Part shown: piece after piece, positions 36,479-45,934 of the stretch
Layout of the letters: the number at the start of each line of letters is the position of its first letter
Position numbering within the stretch: position 1 is the first letter of the stretch
Assembly: GCA_017531445.1 (NCBI GenBank)
Contig: JAFXKZ010000001.1
Span: 349,037-413,036, forward strand
From: Kiritimatiellia bacterium
Lineage (GTDB): Bacteria > Verrucomicrobiota > Kiritimatiellia > RFP12 > DVOR01
DNA: 64,000 bases
Direction of reading: 5' to 3'
Notes under the pieces: model-generated
Database searches by the model: none
Seen by the model: only the letters and a program-made list of their open reading frames with translations
Told to the model about the DNA's origin: nothing
Program-made: the position numbers and the translations under genes

Positions 36479-38590
36479 TTATGTCCGGATGAACACGGCG
36501 CGCACGTGATCCATGAAATGTTCGCGCAATGCCGAGAGATCTTTTCCGGCGCGTTGCAGTGCCCAGAGTGCGAAGTCAAAGCGTTCGCGGAAGTTATAGA
36601 TTTGTCTCAGCCCCGGATCAAACGTATCAAAGTTTTCCTTGTCACTGTGATAGGCCCACAGAATCGCTTCAATTTTACGTTCAAATCCATTGAAGAATGC
36701 TGAGGCACATTCATTTAAGGTACACGATTCTGCGTGTTGCCGCCAGAAGTTCCCCATTGCCAATGCGTAGGCATGGAGATAGAACTTGTGGACTTCTTTC
36801 AAGTTGGTGCTGTTACGCGTTAAATTCGGCCATCCCATCGTGCCGCGGATGGAACAAATGCGGACGCGTGTCGGCATTGGGCGATGGAATCGCGCATCAT
36901 AGGCGAATTCAAAAATTTCTTTCCCTTGACCGAACCTGCAAGATGAGACCGGCGAAGTGAGAAACTTCTTCACGGTCAGGTTTTGCGCAGCGGCATTCCC
37001 ATAGAGCTCTGCCAGAGCCAGAATTACATTCGGTTCCTCGTAACTTTCCGGATTCTTGGGGTCAACTTTGAAGAGTTCCGGAGCAATCGCATCCAGGGGA
37101 TCACCCGGACAGCGCGAACGGATGAAGTAGGGCGTCTCTTCCCGATGCTGATCGTGGGAGGTGATGTTAATCAATTGGAAGAACGGGTAGTCCACGCCCA
37201 ATGCCCGGAAAACATTAGCACGGGTTAAAAGATAGTTGGCATAGCCTGCGCGGACGCTCCCCAACCGTTTTTGGATATAGGAAATCGGAATCGGCATCCG
37301 ATTGGTTTTCAACACAATCTCGCGGGATTTTCCGCTGCCGGAGGCGAGCACTTTGGCAGAACGCACGTCATAGATGTTGATGTGTTCAACCATTTCATTT
37401 TGGCTGAGACGTTGGGTAAGATAGTCAATGACGGTTTTGGACTGTTTATCAATCCAAGGGACATGATAGGTGGCAACACCGTGATTGAACGTTGCTCCCG
37501 GCAGGGCAATCCGCCGGGCATCAAAGTCGATTTTTTTGGTGGTTGCGGTCGCATCATCGGAAATCAGCGCATACAATTCACGGATGGCGGCTTCGGATTC
37601 AATATCGGCAAAGAAGGGTGCGGTCAGAAATTTACGGAAAAGAATCGCGAGTCCTTCCAAGGTCTCAATCACATCTTCCGGACGCATCTGCCGCTGGAGT
37701 GAAATCGAAGCTGCGGCAATAGCTTCCAGTACCGGGATGATAAATTGCTCGGCGTGCTCATGGGAAAGCCCGAAGAACTCAATGGCATAACGCCCGGAAA
37801 ACTTGATGCGCCGCATGGCACTCTGTGTCTCTCCTGCGGTAAGCGCGACCCATTCCCGGAGCGTATCGCGGATCTTTTCCGGTGCAACTTTGAACGTCTC
37901 AATGAGGCGGCAGAACTCCTGATAGGTGAGCCAACGGACACCCCGGATGCTGACGTAGTAGTGCGCTTCCGATTCAAGATGGAGGTAGGCGCGATGAAGG
38001 GATTCGCGCATTTCCTCAAGCGTATAGACCTGTGAGCGTACACGCCAAAGCTGCCCCATGCGCTCGGCGTAGTCAAGGACGTCCGCAGTCCGCTCAATAA
38101 AGCGGATCTGATTCAGCTCAATGGCGTGTTGTTGCAGCCATTCGTCCGCTTCTTTGAGAAGTTGAAAATCGGTGTCGCGCTGGAGCAAGTCGAGCGTTCG
38201 CGGTGTCAGACTGGCGAGCACAACTTTGTGAGCGAGGATTTCGGTTCTCCGCTGAGGGGGCACTTTGCAGAAATCTTCGCCGAAAACTTTTGAAAAAAGC
38301 GGTGTGAGAATTGAACCGAAGTGGCCGACGCCAAGGGCAAAAAGCCATCCGTGTGGATTGCCGGCGAGCAGATCTTTCCGGCGGATCAGGATGACAGGAC
38401 GCCGATGTGAGGAGGTTTCCTGATCTTTTTCGAGTGTGGCCGATGTTTGAAGGATAAAGCGATCTTTCTGAAGCGAATAGAGTTCAAAGCAACGCTCACC
38501 CAAGGTCGTATCTTTCAATTTGATGCGCCGTAGGCACGTTCCTTGAGAGCGGACGCGCCGGATAAATGCGGTTAACGAATTGTGTGACAT
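36479..38590 (-). CDS. Conserved-looking protein of unknown function (703 residues)
   Basis: No family recognised. The sequence has no signal peptide or strong hydrophobic helices. It is rich in Arg/Phe and looks like a soluble alpha/beta protein. Segments such as GNPHGWLFALGVGHFGSILTPLF, ERTADVLDYAERMGQLW and VRICSIRGTMGWPNLTRN may be useful search seeds. A good ribosome-binding site (GAGGAG, 9 bp spacing) marks the ATG at 38590; the longer frame from 38680 is unlikely. It is probably the first gene of a transcript that continues into the BamD-like and lptE genes. Confidence 0.8.
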   Translation of the reverse strand: MSHNSLTAFIRRVRSQGTCLRRIKLKDTTLGERCFELYSLQKDRFILQTSATLEKDQETSSHRRPVILIRRKDLLAGNPHGWLFALGVGHFGSILTPLFSKVFGEDFCKVPPQRRTEILAHKVVLASLTPRTLDLLQRDTDFQLLKEADEWLQQHAIELNQIRFIERTADVLDYAERMGQLWRVRSQVYTLEEMRESLHRAYLHLESEAHYYVSIRGVRWLTYQEFCRLIETFKVAPEKIRDTLREWVALTAGETQSAMRRIKFSGRYAIEFFGLSHEHAEQFIIPVLEAIAAASISLQRQMRPEDVIETLEGLAILFRKFLTAPFFADIESEAAIRELYALISDDATATTKKIDFDARRIALPGATFNHGVATYHVPWIDKQSKTVIDYLTQRLSQNEMVEHINIYDVRSAKVLASGSGKSREIVLKTNRMPIPISYIQKRLGSVRAGYANYLLTRANVFRALGVDYPFFQLINITSHDQHREETPYFIRSRCPGDPLDAIAPELFKVDPKNPESYEEPNVILALAELYGNAAAQNLTVKKFLTSPVSSCRFGQGKEIFEFAYDARFHRPMPTRVRICSIRGTMGWPNLTRNSTNLKEVHKFYLHAYALAMGNFWRQHAESCTLNECASAFFNGFERKIEAILWAYHSDKENFDTFDPGLRQIYNFRERFDFALWALQRAGKDLSALREHFMDHVRAVFIRT

Positions 38591-38780
38591 TGACAGGAAC
38601 TCCTCACGCTTCAGTTTATCAAAAACTACGCGCGCATTGAAGCGCAAATTGAGGATGCAGCGCAAGAAAAACGCACTCAAGGCGAAAAAATGTCTTTTCT
38701 TTCCCTAATCGGTCGTGGATGTGTGTAGATGAAAACGGATAAACGCCGCTGCCCTTTGTGCATTGGGGGGAAAGGGCGTT

Positions 38781-38865
38781 TGAATCGCGGCGATGTTGCA
38801 CGCGAATATCGCCCATGTCGCGCATGAATAACGGCGATATTCATCCGGAGAGTCGCCCATCTTCA
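38781..38865. repeat. 22-bp phased palindrome array 4 (four units)
   Basis: Centres lie at 38790, 38812, 38834 and 38856, exactly 22 bp apart. Cores alternate: CGGCGA, TCGCCCAT, CGGCGA, TCGCCCAT. It sits between the divergent 703-residue protein gene and glyQS. Confidence 0.86.
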
Positions 38866-38993
38866 AACGCGGCTGCGGGCGGGTCTGCGGATTTCTCCCG
38901 GAGAGCAGATTTACACTGCGCCCGGGACGGTGTCGGAAAAGGGCAGGCGGTCTTTCGTGCTTATTTTGAAAAAGGCATATAAACGTGCGGATA

Positions 38994-39056
38994 AAACATT
39001 GAAAATAAGGTATACTATTAGCAATTTTAGACGGTCATTTCAGACCGATTGTCTTT
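38994..39056 (+). promoter_or_regulatory. glyQS promoter region with leader hairpin
   Basis: TATACT (39011-39016) is a plausible -10, with no clear -35. Downstream an inverted repeat (ACGGTC / GACCGT-like, 39030-39047) would form a small hairpin in the leader, about 30 bp before the ATG at 39082. No T-box-like structure is recognisable. Confidence 0.35.
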
Positions 39057-39081
39057 GTTTTGAAAATGGACAGCATTGATT

Positions 39082-40845
39082 ATGGAAAAGAAAGACACTC
39101 CGAAGAATTCGTTAGAGGCGCTTGTTTCACTGTGCAAACGGCGTGGTTTCATTTTTCAAAGTTCTGAAATCTATGGCGGGTTCGCCGGATTTTGGGATTA
39201 TGGTCCATTAGGGTGCGAAATGAAGCGCAATATCAAAGAGAGTTGGTGGCGTTTCACCGTGCGCGACCGCGAGGACGTGGAAGGTCTGGATGCTTCAATC
39301 ATCATGCATCCGGCCACCTGGAAAGCATCCGGCCATTTGGATACGTTTTCCGACCCGATGAGTATGTGCAAAGGGGCCTGCCGTAAACTGATGCGCGCCG
39401 ACCAGATTTGGGATGTCTTTGCAGAGAGTGCAATCAGTGAAGCACTCTCCGGGATGCTTACGGAAGCCGGCAAAATCGCTTCCTGGTGCAAGGGTAAAGG
39501 AAAGTCTGTTGCTCCGGGCTTGTATACCGTGCAGCATCCGGAATATCTCGAAAAGATCTTTGAACGGCTGAAAACCATTACCGATGTCAAAGAGCTCTTT
39601 GTACTTTTGGCTACACCCGATGGGGAAGCGGACGTTTTGCCTTGCCCGAATTGCGGCGGTATAATGACAGAACCCCGTCCCTTTAACCTGATGTTCAAGA
39701 CAATTGTCGGCCCCATTGAAGACCCCTCCAATGTTGCCTATCTGCGTCCCGAAACCGCACAAGCCATCTTTGCGGAATTTGGTAATGTGATGGTCTCGTC
39801 GCGTCAGATGCCGCCGTTTGGTATTGGGCAGGTGGGAAAAAGTTTCCGGAATGAGGTGACTCCACGCAACTACATCTTCCGTTCGCGTGAGTTTGAGCAG
39901 ATGGAAGTGGAGTTTTTCATCAAGCCCGATGAAGCGGTGGAATTGCTGCACGGTCATGTGGCACAGCTGACCGATGCGACCGATCTCTCTGAACCGCAAC
40001 CGGACTGGGGCTGGGAATGTTGGCACAAATATTGGGTGGAACAGCGTAAAATCTGGTTGGTCAAGAACGGCCTCCCGGAGGCTTCCTTTGTAGAGTATTG
40101 GCAGAAACCCGATGAATTGGCGCACTATGCACGCGCTTGCGTGGATATTGAATACCGCTTCCCCTTTGGCGTTCAAGAGCTCGAAGGCATTGCTGCGCGG
40201 TCGGATTTCGACCTTTCGCGCCATCAGGAGCACTCCGGAAAGTCGATGGAAGTCTTTGATGAACCCCTGAAGTTGGCCGTGAAAAAACTTTCCGAAGCGG
40301 AAAAAGCGGCTTTCCGGGAAAAGGTCATTGCCGCATGGGTTGCACGGGGAAAAACGCCGGAAGCCGCGAATGCCTTCCTTGACCGTCTGTTTGAAGGTCG
40401 TTACATTCCGCACGTGATTGAACCTTCGGCAGGTGTGGATCGTATGGCTTTAGCCATGTTGTGCAACGCTTATGAAGAGCAGGCTTTGGTGGACGAAAAA
40501 GGCAAGGAAGACGTGCGCACCGTCTTGCATCTTGCTCCGGCAATCGCGCCGGTCAAAGTGGCGGTCTTCCCTCTGGTGAAGAACAAACCGGAACTGTATG
40601 CCTTGGCTCGCAGCATCTTCAAAAAGTTGCAACGGCGTTATAATTGCTTTTGGGACGAGAGTGGGGCTATTGGGCGTCGCTATCGTCGTCAGGATGAAAT
40701 CGGTACGCCTTTCTGCGTAACGGTGGACTTTGATACGCTTGAAAAGGACGGCACCGTCACTTTGCGCGACCGCGATACGATGAAGCAGGAGCGTATCTCG
40801 GTGGAAGCACTCATTTGCAAACTGGACGATCTCATCTTCGGATAA
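39082..40845 (+). CDS. glyQS: Glycyl-tRNA synthetase (single-chain, archaeal/eukaryotic type)
   Basis: Class II synthetase, 587 residues, homodimeric type. N-terminal motif SLCKRRGFIFQSSEIYGG, FWDYGPLGCEMKRNI (motif 1 region) and IMHPATWKASGHLDTFSDPM are diagnostic. CPNCGG forms part of a zinc site, and FRNEVTPRNYIFRSREFEQMEVEFF is motif 2. VIEPSAGVDRMALAML is motif 3. The anticodon-binding domain covers the last ~120 residues. The frame begins at TTG 39076, but the ATG at 39082 gives the normal beginning. Most Gram-negatives use GlyQ plus GlyS tetramers, so this type is informative about the lineage. Confidence 0.95.
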   Translation: MEKKDTPKNSLEALVSLCKRRGFIFQSSEIYGGFAGFWDYGPLGCEMKRNIKESWWRFTVRDREDVEGLDASIIMHPATWKASGHLDTFSDPMSMCKGACRKLMRADQIWDVFAESAISEALSGMLTEAGKIASWCKGKGKSVAPGLYTVQHPEYLEKIFERLKTITDVKELFVLLATPDGEADVLPCPNCGGIMTEPRPFNLMFKTIVGPIEDPSNVAYLRPETAQAIFAEFGNVMVSSRQMPPFGIGQVGKSFRNEVTPRNYIFRSREFEQMEVEFFIKPDEAVELLHGHVAQLTDATDLSEPQPDWGWECWHKYWVEQRKIWLVKNGLPEASFVEYWQKPDELAHYARACVDIEYRFPFGVQELEGIAARSDFDLSRHQEHSGKSMEVFDEPLKLAVKKLSEAEKAAFREKVIAAWVARGKTPEAANAFLDRLFEGRYIPHVIEPSAGVDRMALAMLCNAYEEQALVDEKGKEDVRTVLHLAPAIAPVKVAVFPLVKNKPELYALARSIFKKLQRRYNCFWDESGAIGRRYRRQDEIGTPFCVTVDFDTLEKDGTVTLRDRDTMKQERISVEALICKLDDLIFG

Positions 40846-40935
40846 CATCAGAAACCGTTCATTTCCAAGCGTTCGGCGACAACACCGCGATTCTGTTGAC
40901 TTTGAAGCGCGGTGTAAAACGGCGAAACGTTCAAC

Positions 40936-40983
40936 GTGGTGGCATTGGCAAAACAGTTGCACAATGCCACCACTCGTTTTTTC
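40936..40983 (+). terminator. Terminator after glyQS
   Basis: A perfect 12-bp stem GTGGTGGCATTG (40936-40947) / CAATGCCACCAC (40962-40973) is followed by TCGTTTTTT. It lies about 90 bp beyond the stop. Confidence 0.85.
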
Positions 40984-41427
40984 TGCGTCCGAAAGATGAT
41001 ACAACGTATTCCCGTAGCTGTTTTCGGGTCTGCGATTCAGTGGCTTACGGTTCAATGTCTTTTCAAGCGGGAGGCTCCGATTGATATCGGAAGACGTTAA
41101 GCCGTACAGGTTTTAATAAGGATTCTTTTCCGAGAAAGAACCCGGTTGCCGCAGTTTGAGCTTCGGGGTGCTTTGACTGCAGGGAGTGGGGTGGGAGAGA
41201 GTAACTGCGGTGTATATGCTGCACGATTAACGTCTGGGAAATCGCTACAGCATCGGTTGAGACCATGCTCGTTGGAACGTGAAGCGTGAATAGAGGAGGG
41301 AGGAACTTCAGGAGAAGTAGCACTCGCTCAACACTGGAACGCAAATAATGCATAAGAAGGTGAACGCTCTCACGTTAATGTTAATGCGTAAGCGTTATTT
41401 CTTGAGGAGAGCGAGACAAGCCTCAAT
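40984..41427. other. Gap between glyQS terminator and hydrogenase terminator
   Basis: About 440 bp between convergent genes. Nothing convincing is seen: no family-supported ORF and no palindrome array. A loose inverted repeat AACGCT/AGCGTT is present near 41365-41395. Confidence 0.35.
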
Positions 41428-41475
41428 GATAAATGAAATCGCCACCCTGCATTCAGAGTGGCGATTTCATTTATC
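41428..41475 (-). terminator. Terminator of the hydrogenase operon
   Basis: An 18-bp perfect stem, GATAAATGAAATCGCCAC (41428-41445) paired with its complement at 41458-41475, has a 12-base loop. On the minus strand it comes 15 bp after the hydA stop and ends in a T-rich GATTTCATTTATC. Confidence 0.9.
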
Positions 41476-41489
41476 TGCAAAACGCGTGA

Positions 41490-43253
41490 TTACTTGGCGT
41501 AAACAGGCTTTGCCGTGTAATGTGTGTGCAACAGGTGATGCGCCTTTTCACTGCATGGAGCACCCAGGAAGTCCTCATAGATCTTATGGATCTGGGGATT
41601 TTGGTGTGAGCAGCGGATGGCTTTCTCGCGGTCATCCTTGTAGAGCCCCTCCATACGCAGCTTGCGGATCTCATCTGTTGCGAGGGTCGGTTGACCACCA
41701 CCACCGATGCAGCCGCCACGGCAGGCCATCACTTCAATGAATTGCCAACGTGGCGGGCGACCTGCCGCACGATCTTCGCGAAGGGCCTTGAGCACCTGTT
41801 CGACATTGCCCATCTGGTGCGCCACAGCAATGGAGACCTTTGTGCCTTTGATGTCAATCGTTGCTTCTTTTACTCCGTCCAAACCACGCACTTGCGTGAA
41901 GTTGACATCGGCAAGTTCTTCCTTTGTAATCAAGTAGTAAGCCGAGCGGAGAGCCGCTTCCATCACGCCGCCTGTCGCGCCGAAAAGCGTGCCAGCACCG
42001 GTGTATTCACCGAGAATGGAATCTGCGTCGCTTTCCGGAAGATTGTTGAAGTCAAGCCCGGCGATTTTGATCATACGGGCAAGTTCACGCGTGGTAAGTA
42101 CCACATCCACATCTTGATAGCCGGAGGCTTGCATTTCATCAGAGCGCGTAATCTCATACTTCTTCGCCGTGCAAGGCATAATGGAGACGACGTACATCGA
42201 TGCCGGATTGATGCCCATCTTTTCAGCAAAATAGGTCTTCGCCATTACGCCAAGCATTTGCTGTGGACTTTTCGCCGTAGAGAAGTTCGGGATAAAGTCT
42301 GTGGCATACTTCTCCATCCAGTCCGTCCACGAGGGGCAACACGAGGTGATAAGCGGCAATTCACCGCCCTGCGTGAAGCGTTGGACGAACTCTGTCCCTT
42401 CTTCCATAATGGTAAGGTCCGCCGAGAAGTTGGTGTCAAAGACAGCCTCAAATCCAAGCCGCCGCAATGCGGTGTAAATCTTTCCTGTGGAAAGTTCGCC
42501 CGGCTTCATGCCAAAAGCTTCGCCCAAGGCCACACGTACCGCCGGAGCAATTTGCACCGCAGTATAGCGTTCCGGATCGCGCAAGGCATTCCAAACCTTA
42601 CTGGTTTCATCCTTCTCATAGATGGCACCTACCGGGCAGTGCGCCGAACATTGACCGCATTTGATACACGGCGAATCATTCAGCGGGACATCAGCTGCCG
42701 GCGCAATTTTCATCTTTTCGCCACGACCGATGAACTCAAGTGCCCAGACATTTTGCATCTCTTGGCACACAATCGCGCAACGACCGCACTTGATGCACTT
42801 GTCAGGCTCAAGCACGATAGAAGGCGTACTTGTGTCGCGAGGAATGCGCTCAATCGCAGGACGCGGGAATGGCACTTCACGAATGCCAAATTCTGCTGCG
42901 ACACGCTGGAGCTCGCAGTTCCCCGAACGTGGACAGCGCAAGCAGTCATTGGGGTGCGTGCTGAGGATGAGTTCTACCACCGTTTTGCGGATTTGTACAA
43001 TATCCGGATCATGCGTCGTAATATGCATTCCCTCGGCCACCTCCGTACAACAGGCGCGGAGAAGCTTTGGAGAGTTGCCATTACGTACCACGCAAATTCC
43101 GCATGCGGCCCACGCCTTAATGTCGGGATGATGACAAAGTGTCGGAATCCGGATGGCTACTTTACGTGCTGCTTCCAGGATAGTGGTGCCTTCAGGAACT
43201 TCTACGGCAATGCCGTTAATCTCCAAATGGATCATCTTCTTTGTGTCTTCCAT
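41490..43253 (-). CDS. hydA: [FeFe] hydrogenase catalytic subunit (bifurcating type)
   Basis: 587-residue catalytic subunit of a three-subunit NAD(H)-linked hydrogenase. In order: an N-terminal [2Fe-2S] domain (C40...CGIC...CC), a His-Cys [4Fe-4S] segment HPNDCLRCPRSGNCELQ, a two-cluster ferredoxin domain (CIKCGRCAIVCQ, CIKCGQCSAHCP), then the H-cluster motifs TSCCPSW, MPCTAKK and ACRGGCIGGGGQP. Known HydABC/Hnd enzymes couple H2 formation to combined oxidation of NADH and reduced ferredoxin, helping fermenters dispose of electrons. It is the last gene of hydC-hydB-hydA. Start ATG 43253, 8 bp after GAGGAG, is preferred to the ATG at 43259. Confidence 0.95.
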   Translation of the reverse strand: MEDTKKMIHLEINGIAVEVPEGTTILEAARKVAIRIPTLCHHPDIKAWAACGICVVRNGNSPKLLRACCTEVAEGMHITTHDPDIVQIRKTVVELILSTHPNDCLRCPRSGNCELQRVAAEFGIREVPFPRPAIERIPRDTSTPSIVLEPDKCIKCGRCAIVCQEMQNVWALEFIGRGEKMKIAPAADVPLNDSPCIKCGQCSAHCPVGAIYEKDETSKVWNALRDPERYTAVQIAPAVRVALGEAFGMKPGELSTGKIYTALRRLGFEAVFDTNFSADLTIMEEGTEFVQRFTQGGELPLITSCCPSWTDWMEKYATDFIPNFSTAKSPQQMLGVMAKTYFAEKMGINPASMYVVSIMPCTAKKYEITRSDEMQASGYQDVDVVLTTRELARMIKIAGLDFNNLPESDADSILGEYTGAGTLFGATGGVMEAALRSAYYLITKEELADVNFTQVRGLDGVKEATIDIKGTKVSIAVAHQMGNVEQVLKALREDRAAGRPPRWQFIEVMACRGGCIGGGGQPTLATDEIRKLRMEGLYKDDREKAIRCSHQNPQIHKIYEDFLGAPCSEKAHHLLHTHYTAKPVYAK

Positions 43254-43265
43254 AACCATGGCTCC

Positions 43266-45125
43266 TCAGGCAAGTTCAATCGCGTGCAACTTACAAGTAT
43301 TGTAGCATTGACCGCACTTCACGCACTTCTGCGGATCAATGACGTGCTTTTCTTTGACCTTACCCATGATGGCATTGGCAGGGCAAACGCGTGCACACAT
43401 GGTACATCCTACGCAACGCTCGGGATTAATACGATATTGAATGAGTTTCTTGCATTTCCCGGCAAGACACTTGCGATCGTTAATATGCGTGAGCACTTCA
43501 TCCATAAAATAGCGAAGCATCGCCTGCACAGGGTTGGAAGCCGTTTGCCCCAAACCGCACAAAGAAGCACGGTTCATCGCATCGCAGATATCGCGCATCT
43601 TCTGGATGTCTTCGGGTTCGCCACGGCCTTCAGAGATGCGCGTAAGCGTATTCAGCAACGCACGTCCACCAATACGGCATGGCATACATTTACCACAGCT
43701 TTCATCCACGGTGAATTCAAGGTAGAACTTTGCCACATCAACGATACAGTCGGTATCATCCATGACAATGAGACCGCCGGAACCCATAATGGAGCCGATC
43801 TTTGCAAGCGATTCATAGTCAATGGGCATATCAAGGAATTCCGGAGGAATCATGCCACCCGAGGGACCGCCGGTTTGAGCAGCTTTGAATGTGCGTCCAT
43901 TGGGGATGCCTCCACCGATATCAAAGATGATTTCACGTAAGGTGATTCCCATCGGCACTTCAATCAAGCCTGAGTTTTTCACTTTTCCGGTGAGCGCGAA
44001 GACTTTGGTGCCTTTGCTTGTGGCTGTGCCGATCGAGCTGAACCATTTTGCACCTTTGGTGATGATGACAGCGATATTGGCAAGCGTCTCAACGTTGTTG
44101 ATAACAGTGGGTTTACCCCAAAGACCTTTCACGGCAGGGAATGGCGGGCGGGGGGTAGGTTGTCCGCGTTTACCTTCGATTGAGGCGAGGAGTGCCGTCT
44201 CTTCGCCACAGACGAATGCACCGGCACCAAAGCGGAGCTCAATATCAAAGGTAAAATCGGTGCCAAGGATGTTTTCGCAGCCGAGCAGACCATATTCACG
44301 TGCCTGTTCAATTGCGATCTGAAGCCGTTTGATGGCAAGCGGATACTCTGCGCGAATGTAAATGAAGCCTTTTGTCGCTCCAGTTGCGCGCCCTGCGATC
44401 ATCATTGCTTCGAGAATGGCATGGGGATCGCCCTCAAGGGTGGAGCGATCCATGTAGGCTCCGGGATCGCCTTCATCGGCATTGCAGACGATATATTTCT
44501 GGTCGGCTTGCACGGCGGCGGAGAATTGCCACTTCTTGCCGGTGGGGAAGCCTGCGCCGCCCCGACCGCGAAGTCCGGAATCAAGCACTTCTTGGATAAT
44601 TCCCTCCGGAGTCATTTCAAAGAGTGCTTTCTCCAGCCCGAGATAACCTTCATGGGCGATGTAATCGTCAATCTTCTCCGGATCAATTACGCCACAGTGC
44701 CGCAGAACAATACGCTGCTGCTTGGCATAGAAGTCGATATCTTTTCCTTCATGTCCGGCTTCGGCCTGGGTTTTGTCGTAGAGCAGACGGGTGACGATTT
44801 GACCGTTGACGATGTGTTCATTGATGATGGCGGCGGCGTCTTCCGGCTTTACGTCCACATAGAAAGTATCTGCCGGAAGCACTTTTACGATGGGGCCGCG
44901 TTCACAGAATCCCATGCACCCGGTACGGACGATGCTGACATTCGCGCCGGCATATTCGGCAGCCTTCTTCAGTGCGGCATAGAGTGCAAGCCCTCCATTG
45001 GAGTCGCACGCGGTGCCTCCACAGACGAGCAGATATTGTTTGCCGCCAACTTCATCCTTGCGGTTGGCTTCAGTCAGGCGCGCTCGCAACGCATCGAGCG
45101 ATTCACGTGTAAGTTTGTTGGACAT
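43266..45125 (-). CDS. hydB: Hydrogenase NADH/flavin subunit HydB (NuoF-like)
   Basis: 619 residues. An N-terminal thioredoxin-like [2Fe-2S] domain (CGGTACDSNGG ... CMGFCERGP) is followed by the NuoF core with the FMN/NADH site GRGGAGFPTGKKW and CNADEGDPGAYMDR. The GEETALLASIEGKRGQP segment and the [4Fe-4S] ligands in ESCGKCMPCRIGG follow. The C-terminus adds a two-[4Fe-4S] ferredoxin domain (CVGCTMCARVCP, CVKCGQCYNTCK). This layout is that of HydB/HndC rather than complex I NuoF, and hydA and hydC flank it. It passes electrons between NADH, ferredoxin and HydA. The ATG follows AAGGAAGC. Confidence 0.95.
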   Translation of the reverse strand: MSNKLTRESLDALRARLTEANRKDEVGGKQYLLVCGGTACDSNGGLALYAALKKAAEYAGANVSIVRTGCMGFCERGPIVKVLPADTFYVDVKPEDAAAIINEHIVNGQIVTRLLYDKTQAEAGHEGKDIDFYAKQQRIVLRHCGVIDPEKIDDYIAHEGYLGLEKALFEMTPEGIIQEVLDSGLRGRGGAGFPTGKKWQFSAAVQADQKYIVCNADEGDPGAYMDRSTLEGDPHAILEAMMIAGRATGATKGFIYIRAEYPLAIKRLQIAIEQAREYGLLGCENILGTDFTFDIELRFGAGAFVCGEETALLASIEGKRGQPTPRPPFPAVKGLWGKPTVINNVETLANIAVIITKGAKWFSSIGTATSKGTKVFALTGKVKNSGLIEVPMGITLREIIFDIGGGIPNGRTFKAAQTGGPSGGMIPPEFLDMPIDYESLAKIGSIMGSGGLIVMDDTDCIVDVAKFYLEFTVDESCGKCMPCRIGGRALLNTLTRISEGRGEPEDIQKMRDICDAMNRASLCGLGQTASNPVQAMLRYFMDEVLTHINDRKCLAGKCKKLIQYRINPERCVGCTMCARVCPANAIMGKVKEKHVIDPQKCVKCGQCYNTCKLHAIELA

Positions 45126-45135
45126 AGCTGCTTCC

Positions 45136-45612
45136 TTATTTATTGCGGAACTTATCCAAAATGCCGGGCAACATCGCCTTGGTTACTTTCCCGAAGACTT
45201 CTCCGTTGATGACGATGACAGGTGCCAAGCCGCAGCATCCCAGGCAACGCACCGCTTCGGTTGAGAATTCGCCATCGGGCGTTACCGTATTGACGCCTAC
45301 GCCAAGTTCATGTTCCAAAGCCTTCATGATGTCGTCGCCGCCTTTGAGATAGCAGGCGGTGCCAAGGCAGACCTGAATGAGATTACGCCCGGGCTGTTTC
45401 AACTTGAAGAAGTTATAGAAGGTGATAACGCCATAGATTTTGGCGAGGGGGACTTCCAGTAAATCTGCCAGTTCCAATACGATTTCGCGCGGCATATAAC
45501 CATATGTCTGCTGAATGCGATGCAAAACCATAATCAAATTGCCCGGACGCGGCTTCCATTCTTCGATGAAAGCACGCAATTCCGGCGTGAGTGTCTTTGT
45601 TTCCTGACTCAT
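45136..45612 (-). CDS. hydC: Hydrogenase subunit HydC (NuoE-like)
   Basis: 158-residue thioredoxin-like [2Fe-2S] subunit. The helical N-terminus (HRIQQTYGYMPREIVLELADLL; KIYGVITFYNFF) precedes the cluster cysteines in QVCLGTACYLKGG and CLGCCGLAP. The ATG at 45612 follows AAGGAGAGG; the longer frame to 46080 overlaps a terminator and lacks homology. It is the first gene of the hydC-hydB-hydA operon (10-12 bp gaps). The upstream gap holds no obvious strong promoter, so its regulation is unclear. Confidence 0.94.
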   Translation of the reverse strand: MSQETKTLTPELRAFIEEWKPRPGNLIMVLHRIQQTYGYMPREIVLELADLLEVPLAKIYGVITFYNFFKLKQPGRNLIQVCLGTACYLKGGDDIMKALEHELGVGVNTVTPDGEFSTEAVRCLGCCGLAPVIVINGEVFGKVTKAMLPGILDKFRNK

Positions 45613-45934
45613 TGAGCCTCTCCTTAATCGGGGGTAGATTTGGAAGGCATCCCTTCCCATTAGAGTGTTAGATACAGTTTGACAAAGAAATAGGGGCTTC
45701 GTCAAGGCTAATAGAGCTGCGCGGCGGCTCCCTTTACGTGCCCGGATGTAGAATGCTGGCGTGCGTTTAATCTTGCTGCACGGAGCTTGATTGCTTGGGT
45801 GGGGGCTGGAGAACTTCGCGCTACGAACCCATGCTGAGACGGCGTGCAGACGGAGCAAAAACGGCGCAAAGCGGATTAAAAACGTGGGTCGCCCCCAAAG
45901 GAGCGACCCGCTGTCATCAGGATGATTTTCCGGA
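45613..45934. other. Gap between the two hydrogenase units
   Basis: About 320 bp. It contains a terminator for the upstream gene (45877-45909). Closer to hydC, on the minus strand, is a weak promoter-like TTGTCA-17-TAATGG and an interrupted dyad TTGAC/GTCAA. No ORF has family support. Confidence 0.4.
45877..45909 (-). terminator. Terminator after the monomeric hydrogenase gene
   Basis: A stem GGGTCGC (45886-45892) / GCGACCC (45903-45909), read on the minus strand, is followed by ACGTTTTTAATCC. It lies 26 bp past the stop. Confidence 0.8.

Noticed and set aside
40984-41427. tRNA or small RNA gene in the gap after glyQS
   Set aside because: No T-arm consensus (GGTTCRANTCC) or cloverleaf was found; only terminators are supported.
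41691-43940. 749-codon open frame antisense to hydA and hydB
   Set aside because: It lies opposite two clear hydrogenase genes with all catalytic motifs, has no homology or ribosome-binding site, and is a mirror frame of a biased coding sequence.
43266-45612. NuoE/NuoF of respiratory complex I
   Set aside because: No other nuo genes are present; the HydB N-terminal [2Fe-2S] and C-terminal ferredoxin domains and the adjacent hydA identify a hydrogenase.
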